NCBI RefSeq assembly: GCF_026151205.1
Contig: NC_087076.1
Span: 21,940,828 to 22,004,827, forward strand
DNA: 64,000 bases
Source: Bolinopsis microptera
Taxonomy: Eukaryota > Ctenophora > Tentaculata > Lobata > Bolinopsidae
Reading direction: 5' to 3'
The stretch's first letter is position 1. Every line of letters begins with the position of its first letter. Positions 49,098 to 59,100 of the stretch are shown here, one piece after another. The notes beneath the pieces were generated by a model. It was given only the letters and a program-made list of their open reading frames with translations. It made no database searches and was not told the origin of the DNA. Both the position numbers and the translations under genes were made by a program.

Positions 49098-50022
49098 ACA
49101 AAAGTCACTGTATTGGCTGTCGACACCGTCACGAGTCTCAACTTGCAACGTCCCATAATCATCTTGGTGGTTACTCAAGATCCGGTCTTGTTTCCGCTTT
49201 TCAGATGATTTAAACCCGAAACACGAAACAAGTGACCTGATAACGTAGTAGATCCAGTAGAACGCTGTTATTATCGCTAGCCCACTTACTGGCCACACCC
49301 CTGATAAGACTGTTACTGTAAACTGTTACAAGTTATATGCAATGTTGTTATTCTTAAACATTCTGCTACAATGTTGTTTCAAGTATTTTACCTAACGTTT
49401 TCTAACACTCCGTTACCTCAAATAACCATATTATGTAAAGAACACTAAAAGTTTGCTTTGTAAGAAATGTGCAGACTTACACCAGAACATGGTGTTGGAG
49501 ACATCCTCATCAGAAGGGAAAGTGTCAGGGTTACTATGGTTACCAGGGTTACCAGTGTTACCAGTGTCATTCTCCTGGTGTTCCTCTGTCTTCTTAGCGG
49601 ATCCTTCAACCTGATAATACATTGTTTTAATAGCGCAGTTTCTTACCTTTCTGTTAACAATTAATTGAGCTTTTGACAAAATAGGTTGTTTTAAGGGTTT
49701 ATGTTATTATACGCGTAACGAACAGCTGGGTGGTCAGTGATAACGCAAGCAGTGTGGTTAACACTGCGTTATCCACCATAACTCATATTTTAAAATTTAT
49801 ATAACTTGATCTTTTTACTAGCAATTAGCATCCCTTAAGACAACAACTTTTAATACTCAGTAAGCATGTCAAAACTAGATAAAACCTTACCAATAGAGAT
49901 GCAGTGAAAAACAGACGAAGAACAAATAACAGACACCGTGCCACTACCATTATAAACGAACTCTGAAGCTGAGAACATTTTAGTCTTGTAGATGTGACGT
50001 CCGTAGGGCGTCTGTTACTCAT
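49098..50022 (-). CDS. Small membrane protein, 5' part (3 exons resolved), unknown family
   Basis: Exons in transcript order: 50022-49891 (44 codons), 49610-49481, 49300-49098, joined in phase by GTAAGG/TATCAG, GTAAGT/TATCAG and a final donor GTGAGTA. The first exon carries a hydrophobic segment (FIMVVARCLLFVLRLFFTAS). The second encodes an acidic linker with Asn/Gly repeats (GNTGNPGNHSNPDTFPSDED). The third has a second hydrophobic segment (WVWPVSGLAIITAFYWIYYV), then a basic, hydrophilic tail (SSEKRKQDRIL). The gene continues beyond 49098, where I lose it. I do not recognise the family. Five CACGTG boxes lie just upstream of the ATG. Confidence 0.6.
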
Positions 50023-50046
50023 GTGGAGTAGAGGGAGTGGGGGTGT

Positions 50047-50104
50047 CACGTGGGGTTGTCACGTGGGGCTTCACGTGGGGTTTATCACGTGGGGTTGTCA
50101 CGTG
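50047..50104. promoter_or_regulatory. Five tandem CACGTG E-boxes upstream of the membrane-protein gene
   Basis: CACGTG occurs at 50047, 50060, 50072, 50086 and 50099, spaced 12-14 bp, most followed by GGGG. They lie 25-82 bp upstream of the ATG at 50022 (minus). CACGTG is the core site of bHLH-Zip factors (USF, MYC/MAX, MITF/TFE). Promoter use is inferred. Confidence 0.6.
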
Positions 50105-50109
50105 TTTGA

Positions 50110-50615
50110 GTAGATGTACTTTTCTTTGAGTATGTCTTCAGCTATAGACTTTGAAGGTGATTTAACAAGTAAACAGTAAGGCAAATTTATGCAGAAGTAT
50201 AGATGTCGATATAAGTAATATTAGTACTTCGTTTATAGAATACTGGGGGACTACAGAGTACGGACTCCGTCCAGCAAGTTTCAGTCTTACCACCTTGATT
50301 ACAATGCGAGTACAAACCGTTTCAGACAAAACTTAGGGAACTTAAAAGAGAAACACCATTTAGAATTAGGACGCGAGCAGGATTATGTAGAAGTGTTGAA
50401 AGTAACTATGACAGTTAGTACTCGATGAATACATGGAATTATTTAGTTGTCCCATTAATGATGCATAGTTTGTTAAGTTTCAGATCAGTTCAGCACAATA
50501 AATGATACATATAATAAGCAATAAAGTAAGAAATTACTATTGAATAATTTGTCACAAAGATAATATGCAATATTATGTTATCATAAATATCGCTAGATAC
50601 ACCTTTTTTTCGCTT
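50110..50615. other. Spacer, nothing recognised
   Basis: AT-rich, with no supported coding or structural signal. Confidence 0.4.
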
Positions 50616-50616
50616 A

Positions 50617-50782
50617 GAGGTCGTTCACATATTACGTAATCACTTATTAGACAATTGTTACGCCCCTCCCCCTCCGTTATCAGTTTCACACATAGCTATT
50701 GTGTTTAAATTACACTAGCGTAATCATTTGGAAACCTCCCCCCCCCCCCTTCAGATGATTACGTAATGTGTGAACGACCCCT
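50617..50782. mobile_element. MITE with GGTCGTTCACA...TTACGTAATCA terminal inverted repeats
   Basis: The left end AGGTCGTTCACATATTACGT(AATCA) is matched, with one mismatch, by the inverted right end at about 50754-50782. The 110-bp interior is non-coding and includes C-rich tracts. This fits a short non-autonomous DNA transposon; superfamily not assigned. Confidence 0.75.
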
Positions 50783-51179
50783 TATCGATTTTGCTTCTTT
50801 TGGCTACATACTTTACAGTTGTAGAGGCAATCTGTAGTAAGCTGCTACAGATATAATAGTATAACTACATGAAAGGGTTGTTGGTCAAATACGTTAGATA
50901 GTGTATGTGCTTTGTATGCTTCATGGTTAAAACTTAAAAGCAGGATGGTATTGATCAGTCAATCATTATCGTCAAAATTAAATCGACCAACAACCCCATC
51001 AGCGAAACAGACATTTAAATTTAGTGTTCAACAATCTGAGCAAAATCTTTGAGAATCCGCAACAAAAGTGAAAAATGTTCATTATGACCCTCATCTAGAA
51101 CAAGGATAACACAACAATAAACACGTGCTCGTGATATCTGAAGGTAAAGTTGAGCTAGCTTGAAAGCAGATGATCCCCT
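50783..51179. other. Spacer downstream of the NERD/P-loop ORF
   Basis: No gene seen. Confidence 0.4.
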
Positions 51180-53543
51180 TTATATATAAATTCTCAGTAC
51201 AATAACAGCAGCTGGCCACTGGGATGAGTACAAACCAAGACTAGGTCTCGAATCATATACGCGTACCAAGTTATCTAAATTTAAACCTCCCTTTTCAAAA
51301 ATGTTGATTAAATTATTAACAAATCCGCACACCAAGATACCGTTTAAGGTAATCGATATGTTATTTTGACATAATTTGTCTACAATTTCCCCGATCAAAG
51401 TTTCATTCAAAACTTTCAAAACATGGATCACAGTTTTAGGACCGTGAAGATAATGACCGGCGATTTGTTTCGGCAAAATCAGGTTAGAACGGTTTGAATC
51501 TTCAGTCTCAGTTATAAAACTATCTCTTAAAACTGCAAGAATATTTGATAAATCACAAGTATTTCGTAAATTCTTTGATAATGTAATTAACTGATTTGAC
51601 GTTAGTTTGGAAACTAAGAGAGTGGCTATATCTGTAACTGGATAATTCAGCTGGATATTGTGACTCACAAAGTAATACTGCACCAAGTCGCAGGCTACCC
51701 ATACAATGATTGAACGTGATATCTTTATTATACTGTCTATTATAAGCGTACATCGCTCCAAAGTATATGATAAAACTGGTAAGATATGATTGATAAAATC
51801 TTGAAAATCATCGATAAACACGCTTAAATATTTCAAGCCACCCATTTCATTAATGAGCCTTGGCACGTAAGTTTTATCATGTAATGTGCCTCTCATCTCT
51901 ATTATCAAAACCTGATTGAATGCTATTACAGCTACCAGCTCTGAAAGTGTGTATTGTTTTTTAAACCTTGTAACCTTGTATCTAACATTAGCTTTATCAA
52001 ATGCATCTTGATAAAGCTGTAATTGTGTAGCATTCGGCTCGGATTTGAATAAGACTACTCTATTTTCTTCATCAGATTGGATCACTTCTATGATCTTCCC
52101 GCATAACAAGACACTCTTACCGGCTCCCGCTGGTCCATTAATCCACAAAAGCTTCTCTTTAGAATTAAATGCACTGTATTGTTGCTCAGTGAGGTTATGT
52201 ACTCCAATGTAATCTCTGATCACGGACGGGGCCTCAATAACACCGGGATTGTTACTCCTGAACGTGAACTTTCCACTCCTCAACTTTTCATCAATCTCAG
52301 CTACACATCTTCCTAAACTGCACCTCTCTTTATCACAAATGTCTTTGTCAGTACACCAGATTGCCAGTAACATGTTCCTTACTTTTTTAAATCTATCGCC
52401 GAACTCTTCTTCACGCTGTGACTCGTTCAACACCACAGAATTAACCTTGTCTTCCCACCATGCACTGAAATTGTCGACATCTGCAAAATCGGGTGCTGGT
52501 ATGTAGTTCAGTGATTCTGCACTCTGCAAACTTTCAATATCGATCTCAATTTCAGTCTCACTTTTAATGCACCTTAAGCATCCCATCAGTCGCGAAAAAA
52601 TAGACGAAGGAGGATCGGGGGAAGGTAATACACTGGAGGCTTTTTCATATTCTGTTTCACTTTCAATAATACATGTTCTGTCTAGATCCTCTGCAAATAT
52701 GATTGAATCGGGTGCTGGTATGTAGTTCAGTGATTCTGCACTCTGCAAACTTTCAATATCGATCTCAATTTCAGTCTCACTTTTAATGCACCTTAAGCAT
52801 CCCATCAGTCGCGAAAAAATAGACGAAGGAGGATCGGGGGAAGGTAATACACTGGAGGCTTTTTCATATTCTGTTTCACTTTCAATAATACATGTTCTGT
52901 CTAGATCCTCTGCAAATATGATTGAAGATAAATCCTTTTCGGTCAACTGGAACTCGTTTCTAAACTGCTTGCTAAAATTGGGATAAGCAGTAAAGTGCAG
53001 AACAGTCATACCTTGGTCGATACTCTGGATCAGTTTCACCATTCTTTCTCTCTGTTCTAGTGATTTGTCGAATGTTCCCTTTAACGCTTGATAACCTTTG
53101 GACACCTCAGATGGATCAGTTGCCACGATATTGGTCATGTCCTTAACCTCAATTATCACAAAATATCCCTGACCAATGATTAAAAAGTCACACTCGCCGT
53201 GCGTTTTTGCGGCGTACTTTCTGTCACATTTCTGACATCCCTTTTTAACATGATTGCGGTCACACAACCTATACTGGTGATGGGTGTACTTAAAGCTATG
53301 GAGAACTATAAAGTTCCCTTTCACTTTCTCTACAGTACGGTACACTACTACTTCTGCCTCGTAGTTCTTTTGGCGTCTTCTGTCATCATCGAAACTGGGA
53401 CCAGGTTGATTTGGGTCCGGGTTTGGGTAGAGATCAATGTAGGTTTGGTTCGGTGCTCTGGGTAACATGATGGGGGAGTTCTCCATGGTGGGTGAGCAAT
53501 ATGTGTCGAATATTTCCTGTCCATTCTTTACATATTCGTCCAT
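51180..53543 (-). CDS. NERD-like nuclease / P-loop NTPase protein, long single exon
   Basis: 787 codons from the ATG at 53543 (MDEYVKNGQE) to TAA at 51180, with no intron. Residues ~64-135 resemble the nuclease-related (NERD) fold: ECDFLII...FVIIEVKD supplies the D and E-x-K of a PD-(D/E)XK-type site, next to a Cys cluster (CDRNHVKKGCQKC) that could bind metal. A low-complexity middle has two identical 73-residue copies (~208-353). Then a P-loop NTPase: Walker A NGPAGAGKS (~470-477), Walker B-like VFIDDFQDF (~575-583), and C-terminal SRPSLGLYSSQWPAAVIVL resembling a late superfamily-1 helicase motif. It stops soon after, so the end may be truncated. A pyrimidine tract and AG at 53555-53570 suggest an upstream 5' UTR exon. 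A nucleic-acid role is inferred. Confidence 0.65.
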   Translation of the reverse strand: MDEYVKNGQEIFDTYCSPTMENSPIMLPRAPNQTYIDLYPNPDPNQPGPSFDDDRRRQKNYEAEVVVYRTVEKVKGNFIVLHSFKYTHHQYRLCDRNHVKKGCQKCDRKYAAKTHGECDFLIIGQGYFVIIEVKDMTNIVATDPSEVSKGYQALKGTFDKSLEQRERMVKLIQSIDQGMTVLHFTAYPNFSKQFRNEFQLTEKDLSSIIFAEDLDRTCIIESETEYEKASSVLPSPDPPSSIFSRLMGCLRCIKSETEIEIDIESLQSAESLNYIPAPDSIIFAEDLDRTCIIESETEYEKASSVLPSPDPPSSIFSRLMGCLRCIKSETEIEIDIESLQSAESLNYIPAPDFADVDNFSAWWEDKVNSVVLNESQREEEFGDRFKKVRNMLLAIWCTDKDICDKERCSLGRCVAEIDEKLRSGKFTFRSNNPGVIEAPSVIRDYIGVHNLTEQQYSAFNSKEKLLWINGPAGAGKSVLLCGKIIEVIQSDEENRVVLFKSEPNATQLQLYQDAFDKANVRYKVTRFKKQYTLSELVAVIAFNQVLIIEMRGTLHDKTYVPRLINEMGGLKYLSVFIDDFQDFINHILPVLSYTLERCTLIIDSIIKISRSIIVWVACDLVQYYFVSHNIQLNYPVTDIATLLVSKLTSNQLITLSKNLRNTCDLSNILAVLRDSFITETEDSNRSNLILPKQIAGHYLHGPKTVIHVLKVLNETLIGEIVDKLCQNNISITLNGILVCGFVNNLINIFEKGGLNLDNLVRVYDSRPSLGLYSSQWPAAVIVLRIYI
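52489..52926. repeat. 219-bp tandem duplication inside the NERD/P-loop ORF
   Basis: Two head-to-tail copies, offset 219 bp (for example GGGTGCTGGT at 52491 and 52710). By eye they are identical throughout and keep the reading frame (73 codons). Confidence 0.9.
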
Positions 53544-53556
53544 GATTAGGGCAACT

Positions 53557-54237
53557 GCCAAGAGAATTAAAATATATTAATGAAAATTCGAATACATTTT
53601 CTGATTGTAGATACAAATTACATCATAATGTAACAAACAGCAAACAAATTCATAAACAATAAACTTGCTTGATGACTGATCCGCATTTAATGTCAATGCC
53701 GACAAAAAAGAGCGCAGAAGATACGCTGCAGAGTTATTACTTTATTAAAAGAACAGTTGAGATTGGTTACGGTATTGAAACAAGCACGAGAATATCACCT
53801 TAATACAAGCTTAAATTTAACAAATCCCATTCAACTAATTTCTCACCTTTTTTGTGTAAACTCACGATAACATCAATACATATACGGTATACCTATTTAT
53901 AGATTTACTGACCAAGGGAACATATAATAAAAAATAAACAGCTATATGATGGGCGATGGCGGGCTATCTAATACTCTGATAACTTTTACTTTGAAAATTG
54001 AAAACAGTATATTTTTAATGTGAGTGATATAGCTGAAGAATGTCCCTAGCCCTACTTATAACTCATAACGTCATGCAGTATAGAATTACAAACGGATAAC
54101 GTTACCAGATAGGTACTAGAAGGGGTTGTATAATATACTTTAGGTACTTGCAAACGTATCGTGTAATCTTTGTTGTTGCAGATATATTGTTTCAGTTTAA
54201 ATTTTCCAAATTTTCATCACGATAACAATCTTTACCT
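53557..54237. other. Upstream spacer of the NERD/P-loop gene
   Basis: AT-rich, no coding signal seen. Confidence 0.4.
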
Positions 54238-54368
54238 GGACCTTTACCGATTGTTGAAATTAGCTTCATCTAGCTTCATCTAGCTTCATCTAGCTTCATC
54301 TAGCGTCATCTAGCGTGAAATGACGCTAGATGATGCTAGATGTCGAATTTCGACAATCGGTAAAGGTC
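54238..54368. mobile_element. Short MITE with ~24-bp terminal inverted repeats and tandem interior
   Basis: The left end GGACCTTTACCGATTGTTGA... and the inverted right end differ at about one position. The interior holds five copies of TAGCTTCATC or TAGCGTCATC and then inverted GACGCTAGATGATGCTAGAT, so the whole element can fold back. Confidence 0.85.
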
Positions 54369-55259
54369 CTTTTATCTGTGTTTTCGTTCTAATACTATGA
54401 CTTGTCAGCAAATTAATATTGGCCGGTGTAGCGAAATTCCGGCAGTGATTTCAGACAAATCCGGCAAATTCAGATTTAATTTTGAAGATAACAGTTTGTT
54501 CCTCCAATGCCTCTTTTCTGAGATTTTTGTTTTTAATCTGTCATTATCGCCTTTAATTATTTTAAGTCTTTTTTGATTTTCAACTTTCTGCTCCGAGAAG
54601 GAGAGACTGTTTTTGAGGAGAGCCGCTCAGACATGGGGTCCGTATTGTGTACATTATATGGAGATATTTTACGCAATATCTTTGTCGCATAGTAGCGCCT
54701 AGCGGGGTAGTAAATACTGTGTTTCGTTGATCGTTTCGATAAAAGTTTCAGCCCTATGTAGTCAAATTAGGTAATGATGAAAGTGATAATATTCAATATG
54801 TGTTATGTGAAATCTATAATTCTACACAACAAAAGGTTTGAACGTTGGGCTAAAGCTCGTTAAGAGAAACAAATTGGCCTTAATCTTAAAGACTTCACTG
54901 ACGAATTCGCTTTAATATTCAGCTTCTAATCTCATACCAAAAACAAAACGTTACGACTTGAAATACAGAAAAGATGAAGATTCAGAGTTTATAACAGAAA
55001 GGAAACAGTAAATACGACGAGAGAATTCAAGTAAACACAGGAGTGTGATGAAACGATGATCTCACAGAGTAAATGGTAGAGGGAACATAATATATTATGT
55101 AATATGTGTAATATATGTATAATGTTATTATATTTTCAATGAGGATGTAATGTAAGCACATTCCTGTTTGGGTCGGGGGATCAGCGAGGAAACTAAACAA
55201 ATTTAACACATTTATTTTGAAGGGTTTGATTAGCACCGGTATGAAGAGGGAAATTTTAA
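54369..55259. other. Intergenic DNA, nothing recognised
   Basis: CCGGCA-rich snippets near 54420-54475 and AT-rich simple sequence near 55085-55130; no gene. Confidence 0.4.
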
Positions 55260-55260
55260 T

Positions 55261-55706
<446 letters not shown>

Positions 55707-56064
55707 GCGCGTGTAATTTCCGAGCGGCTTAATCAAGAAAACGGTAAGAGTTACGGGACTGGTTTTTTCGGTATAGTTTTGACAAAACTCTGATGAAGCC
55801 AAATGAATAAGGTTTTCCAAATTGATCGGTGGTAAGTGGTTTAATTGATGGTTTTTTACCACAAATGTGACATAAAATGGCTCTCTTTTTCTCCCTCCTC
55901 GCTCTTTCTCCCAACTTCAATATTTCACGTAATATTAACAAATATATACTATACTTTATTTATTTCAAATATTATTATATACTGTACTATTCGTACCCCC
56001 TCACATCTCCTTTTTTGTAGCATGATGTTGTTTAGCTAAACGCCAGAAAGTTAACCTCCAAAAG
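55707..56064. other. Upstream region of GLMP
   Basis: Pyrimidine-rich and AT-rich DNA. The transcription start is not visible. Confidence 0.35.
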
Positions 56065-56109
56065 ATGAGTAGTTATACAGATCTCCTTCCACTCCTTCTG
56101 CTGTGTACA
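56065..56109 (+). CDS. GLMP: GLMP exon 1, signal peptide
   Basis: 45 nt, ATG to ACA|GTAAGT, phase 0. Encodes a short hydrophobic leader rich in Leu. Confidence 0.8.
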
Positions 56110-59100
56110 GTAAGTAACATCAATCAGTTGGTTAATTTGAATAATATTTCTATCATATTTGTTTGGGTAAAAATACAAATGCGGTCATACTCATGGGTCA
56201 CATTTCGTCCTTTAATAGTATTCAGAAGTTATCCAATATCGTTTAGCCAGCTTGTGAAAGTACGGTACAAGGCATTATATTACATTATTGCAGTCAAATT
56301 GTTAACCATCAAGCCACGTTTTCGAGTCATCATCACAATTCACACTTTTTAGTTGGGGACTAGCCCGAAGTGCCAGCCAATGTTTGCTCTAAATATGTAT
56401 TTATATAATATTATAGTCATTATCTTATATCTATAATCAAAGGTTAAAACTCGTGCACAAAATTCAATACTATAAAATACTTGTAAAAATAAAATAACAA
56501 AATAACAAAATAAACAAGCACCTCTCCACAGAGTGTACAGTGCCTGAACTGGACCTACAACCCGGGGTGTGAGAATGTCACTTTGTGTGGGGACGCGAAC
56601 ATGCTGCACGTGCAGTCCAACTTCCACCAGTATCTGTGGAGCTCTGAGCGGGGGCTCTCTGCTATTGTGTTTAGTGGGAGTAATCCGCTCTCTGTTAACT
56701 GGACTCAATATCATCGTGAGTATAATACTCCTTTGTAATCTGTTTTTAGAGCAATATCATCGTGAGTATACTCCTTTGTAATCTGTTTTTAGAGCAATAT
56801 CTTCGTGAGTATAATACTCCTTTGTAATCTGTTTTTAGAGCAATATCATCGTGAGTATACTCCTTTGTAATCTGTTTTTAGAGCAATATCATCGTGAGTA
56901 TACTCCTTCGTAATCTGTTTTTAGAGCAATATCATCGTGAGTATACTCCTTCGTAATCTGTTTTTAGAGCAATATCATCGCGAGTATACTCCTTTGTAAT
57001 CTGTTGGCTTTTTAGAGCATGGTAATGAATACGATGTTGTGACATTGAAACGTAGAATATTTTCCTTGTCGCAATAAACTGGAACCCCAAAACCAATACT
57101 CCTATATTTGTTGTATAGGACTATAGCTAACGGACTATTTAGCTTAAGGACTTTATAGCTAAAATTATCCATAAAGTCTTTGAGTTAGAGATCGGGGAAT
57201 ATTTAATTAGGGATCAGGGTCTTGTCCTTTAATTAGTTGACATTTGATTGAAGTCGTTGATTTAATATCATGAACTGCTTGTGTATTGTATAAGGGTAGT
57301 GACGTTAGCACTTGCACTCCCACCTCTTCATCAATATGTTCATAATAAAATCCCGGTGCTAACAAGGTCACTAAGGATGACACAAGACACGATCGAGGTA
57401 CTCAAAGTACTATTCCCAAAGAAAGCTTTGATAAACGGAAAATCAACAGAATATAAAAAGAGTTTTTTGAAGATTTTGGAAGAGGAGCTTTTCTGCCGTC
57501 CCCTTTGGTGGTTTTTACTGAACTTTAGACCAGTGACCAATCAGTGAGGTCTGTGAGAGTGACACAAGTCGCCATCAAGGTACTGGAAGCAGTATATCCG
57601 GAAAAAACTTTGATGCAATGAACATTTTGAATGTGTCCTACCGGTAGGACATATTCGAATTTCGGCTTTTCACGACCCAAATTTCACTGTACAATGTACA
57701 ATGTACAATGTACAATGTACAATGTACAACGTACAATGCTAATCAGTCCTGCAAGAATGAAGGACACCTATCTAAAATCTTTAAAGATGAAGCATAAAGC
57801 TGGGATAAAACTTTAACATAATGTATGCATTGTATAGGCCTGAAATTAAACAGTTTACACCATTCTGATCGATTGGGCGACATCTGTCCGACAGCGACAT
57901 CTGTCCGAAAGCTGAATTAGGGATTTCGGACAGATGTCGCTGTCGGACAGGAGTCGTTTTTGGCGACATCTGTCCGAATTTCGGATCATATTGTAATTTC
58001 GGTTCACATTCGTATTTCACAAGCTCACGGGTAATCTCGTGACGTTCTAAAGCTGATGTGATCCCTTAAGATCTGATCCATCGATACGTGATTGACTAGT
58101 TGAGAACAGGATCGTGCTAGCCGTACCCTAACAAGCTGTCGATCACATCACAGGACATGAGTACATATAGGACAGCAGTATGGAGATCACTTATCGCAAT
58201 CCACAATGGCAACCAATCTTCAGTTTATCCCTGGACGCAAACAAGGCTCGGAGAACCCTGTCCTAAATGGCTTCAGATACGTCTTCATCAAGCGAAGAGA
58301 CGACACCTCCTACTGGAAATGTTCGGATTTCCGAAAGGGTTGCAGAGCCCGCATCCGTACCGTGGACAGACACCTGATCACTCCTACTCCTGACCACACT
58401 CACCCTGTCGGCCATGCTGAAACGACCGTCCACGTCAGCAAACAGAACTTGAAAAGAAAGGCTTCTGGTGGAGATCAACCGACGAAATACCTCGTATTGA
58501 AGCAGTCGGTGGATTGGGTTACGAATCTAGAGCAAAGCTTGGCTGCCAGCTATCGTCCCTCGTATCTGGAGACACCTGAAGCCCCTCCTTCCTATAGACA
58601 TGGCTGAATTTGCTTCATACTACGAAAACACTTGGATCGGGACATCAACCACCAATCCTAACTTCGCTCCCCACATGTGGAATCAACACGAAGCTGCACA
58701 TATGAGGATTCCTCGCTCATCCAACATCGCAGAAGGTTGGCATCACGGATTCCATTCAATGCTGTCCTGCTCGAAGCCCACAATTTGGAAGTTCCTTGAT
58801 TGCCTTAAAGCAGAACAAGCCCTTACAGACGTGAAGAAAACCAAAAGAGACGGGCGGGAACTACCTGAGCCACGTGCACCCAAATGGATCCGTTACGATC
58901 ATCGACAACTTCAGAGAATTGTAGATGATTACGACAACTACAGCAACCCTATGGATTTCCTTAAAGCTATCGGAAATTTGACTATGCTTTAGATTTGATT
59001 CTGTGATATTGTATTATATTGAATTAATTTATAACATTGAAACTATTGTCCAATTTATCGACATCAAATGAAAATAAACTGTGGTAGTAAACTATGGCTC

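Noticed and set aside
53544-53561. Upstream start (TTG) for the NERD/P-loop ORF
   Set aside because: Not an ATG; the sequence there looks like a 3' splice site (TTCTCTTGGCAG), so the first ATG at 53543 was used.
57281-57547. 88-codon plus-strand frame in GLMP intron 2
   Set aside because: No recognisable domain; lies inside an intron, and the reading frame is not continued in the diverged second copy near 57555.
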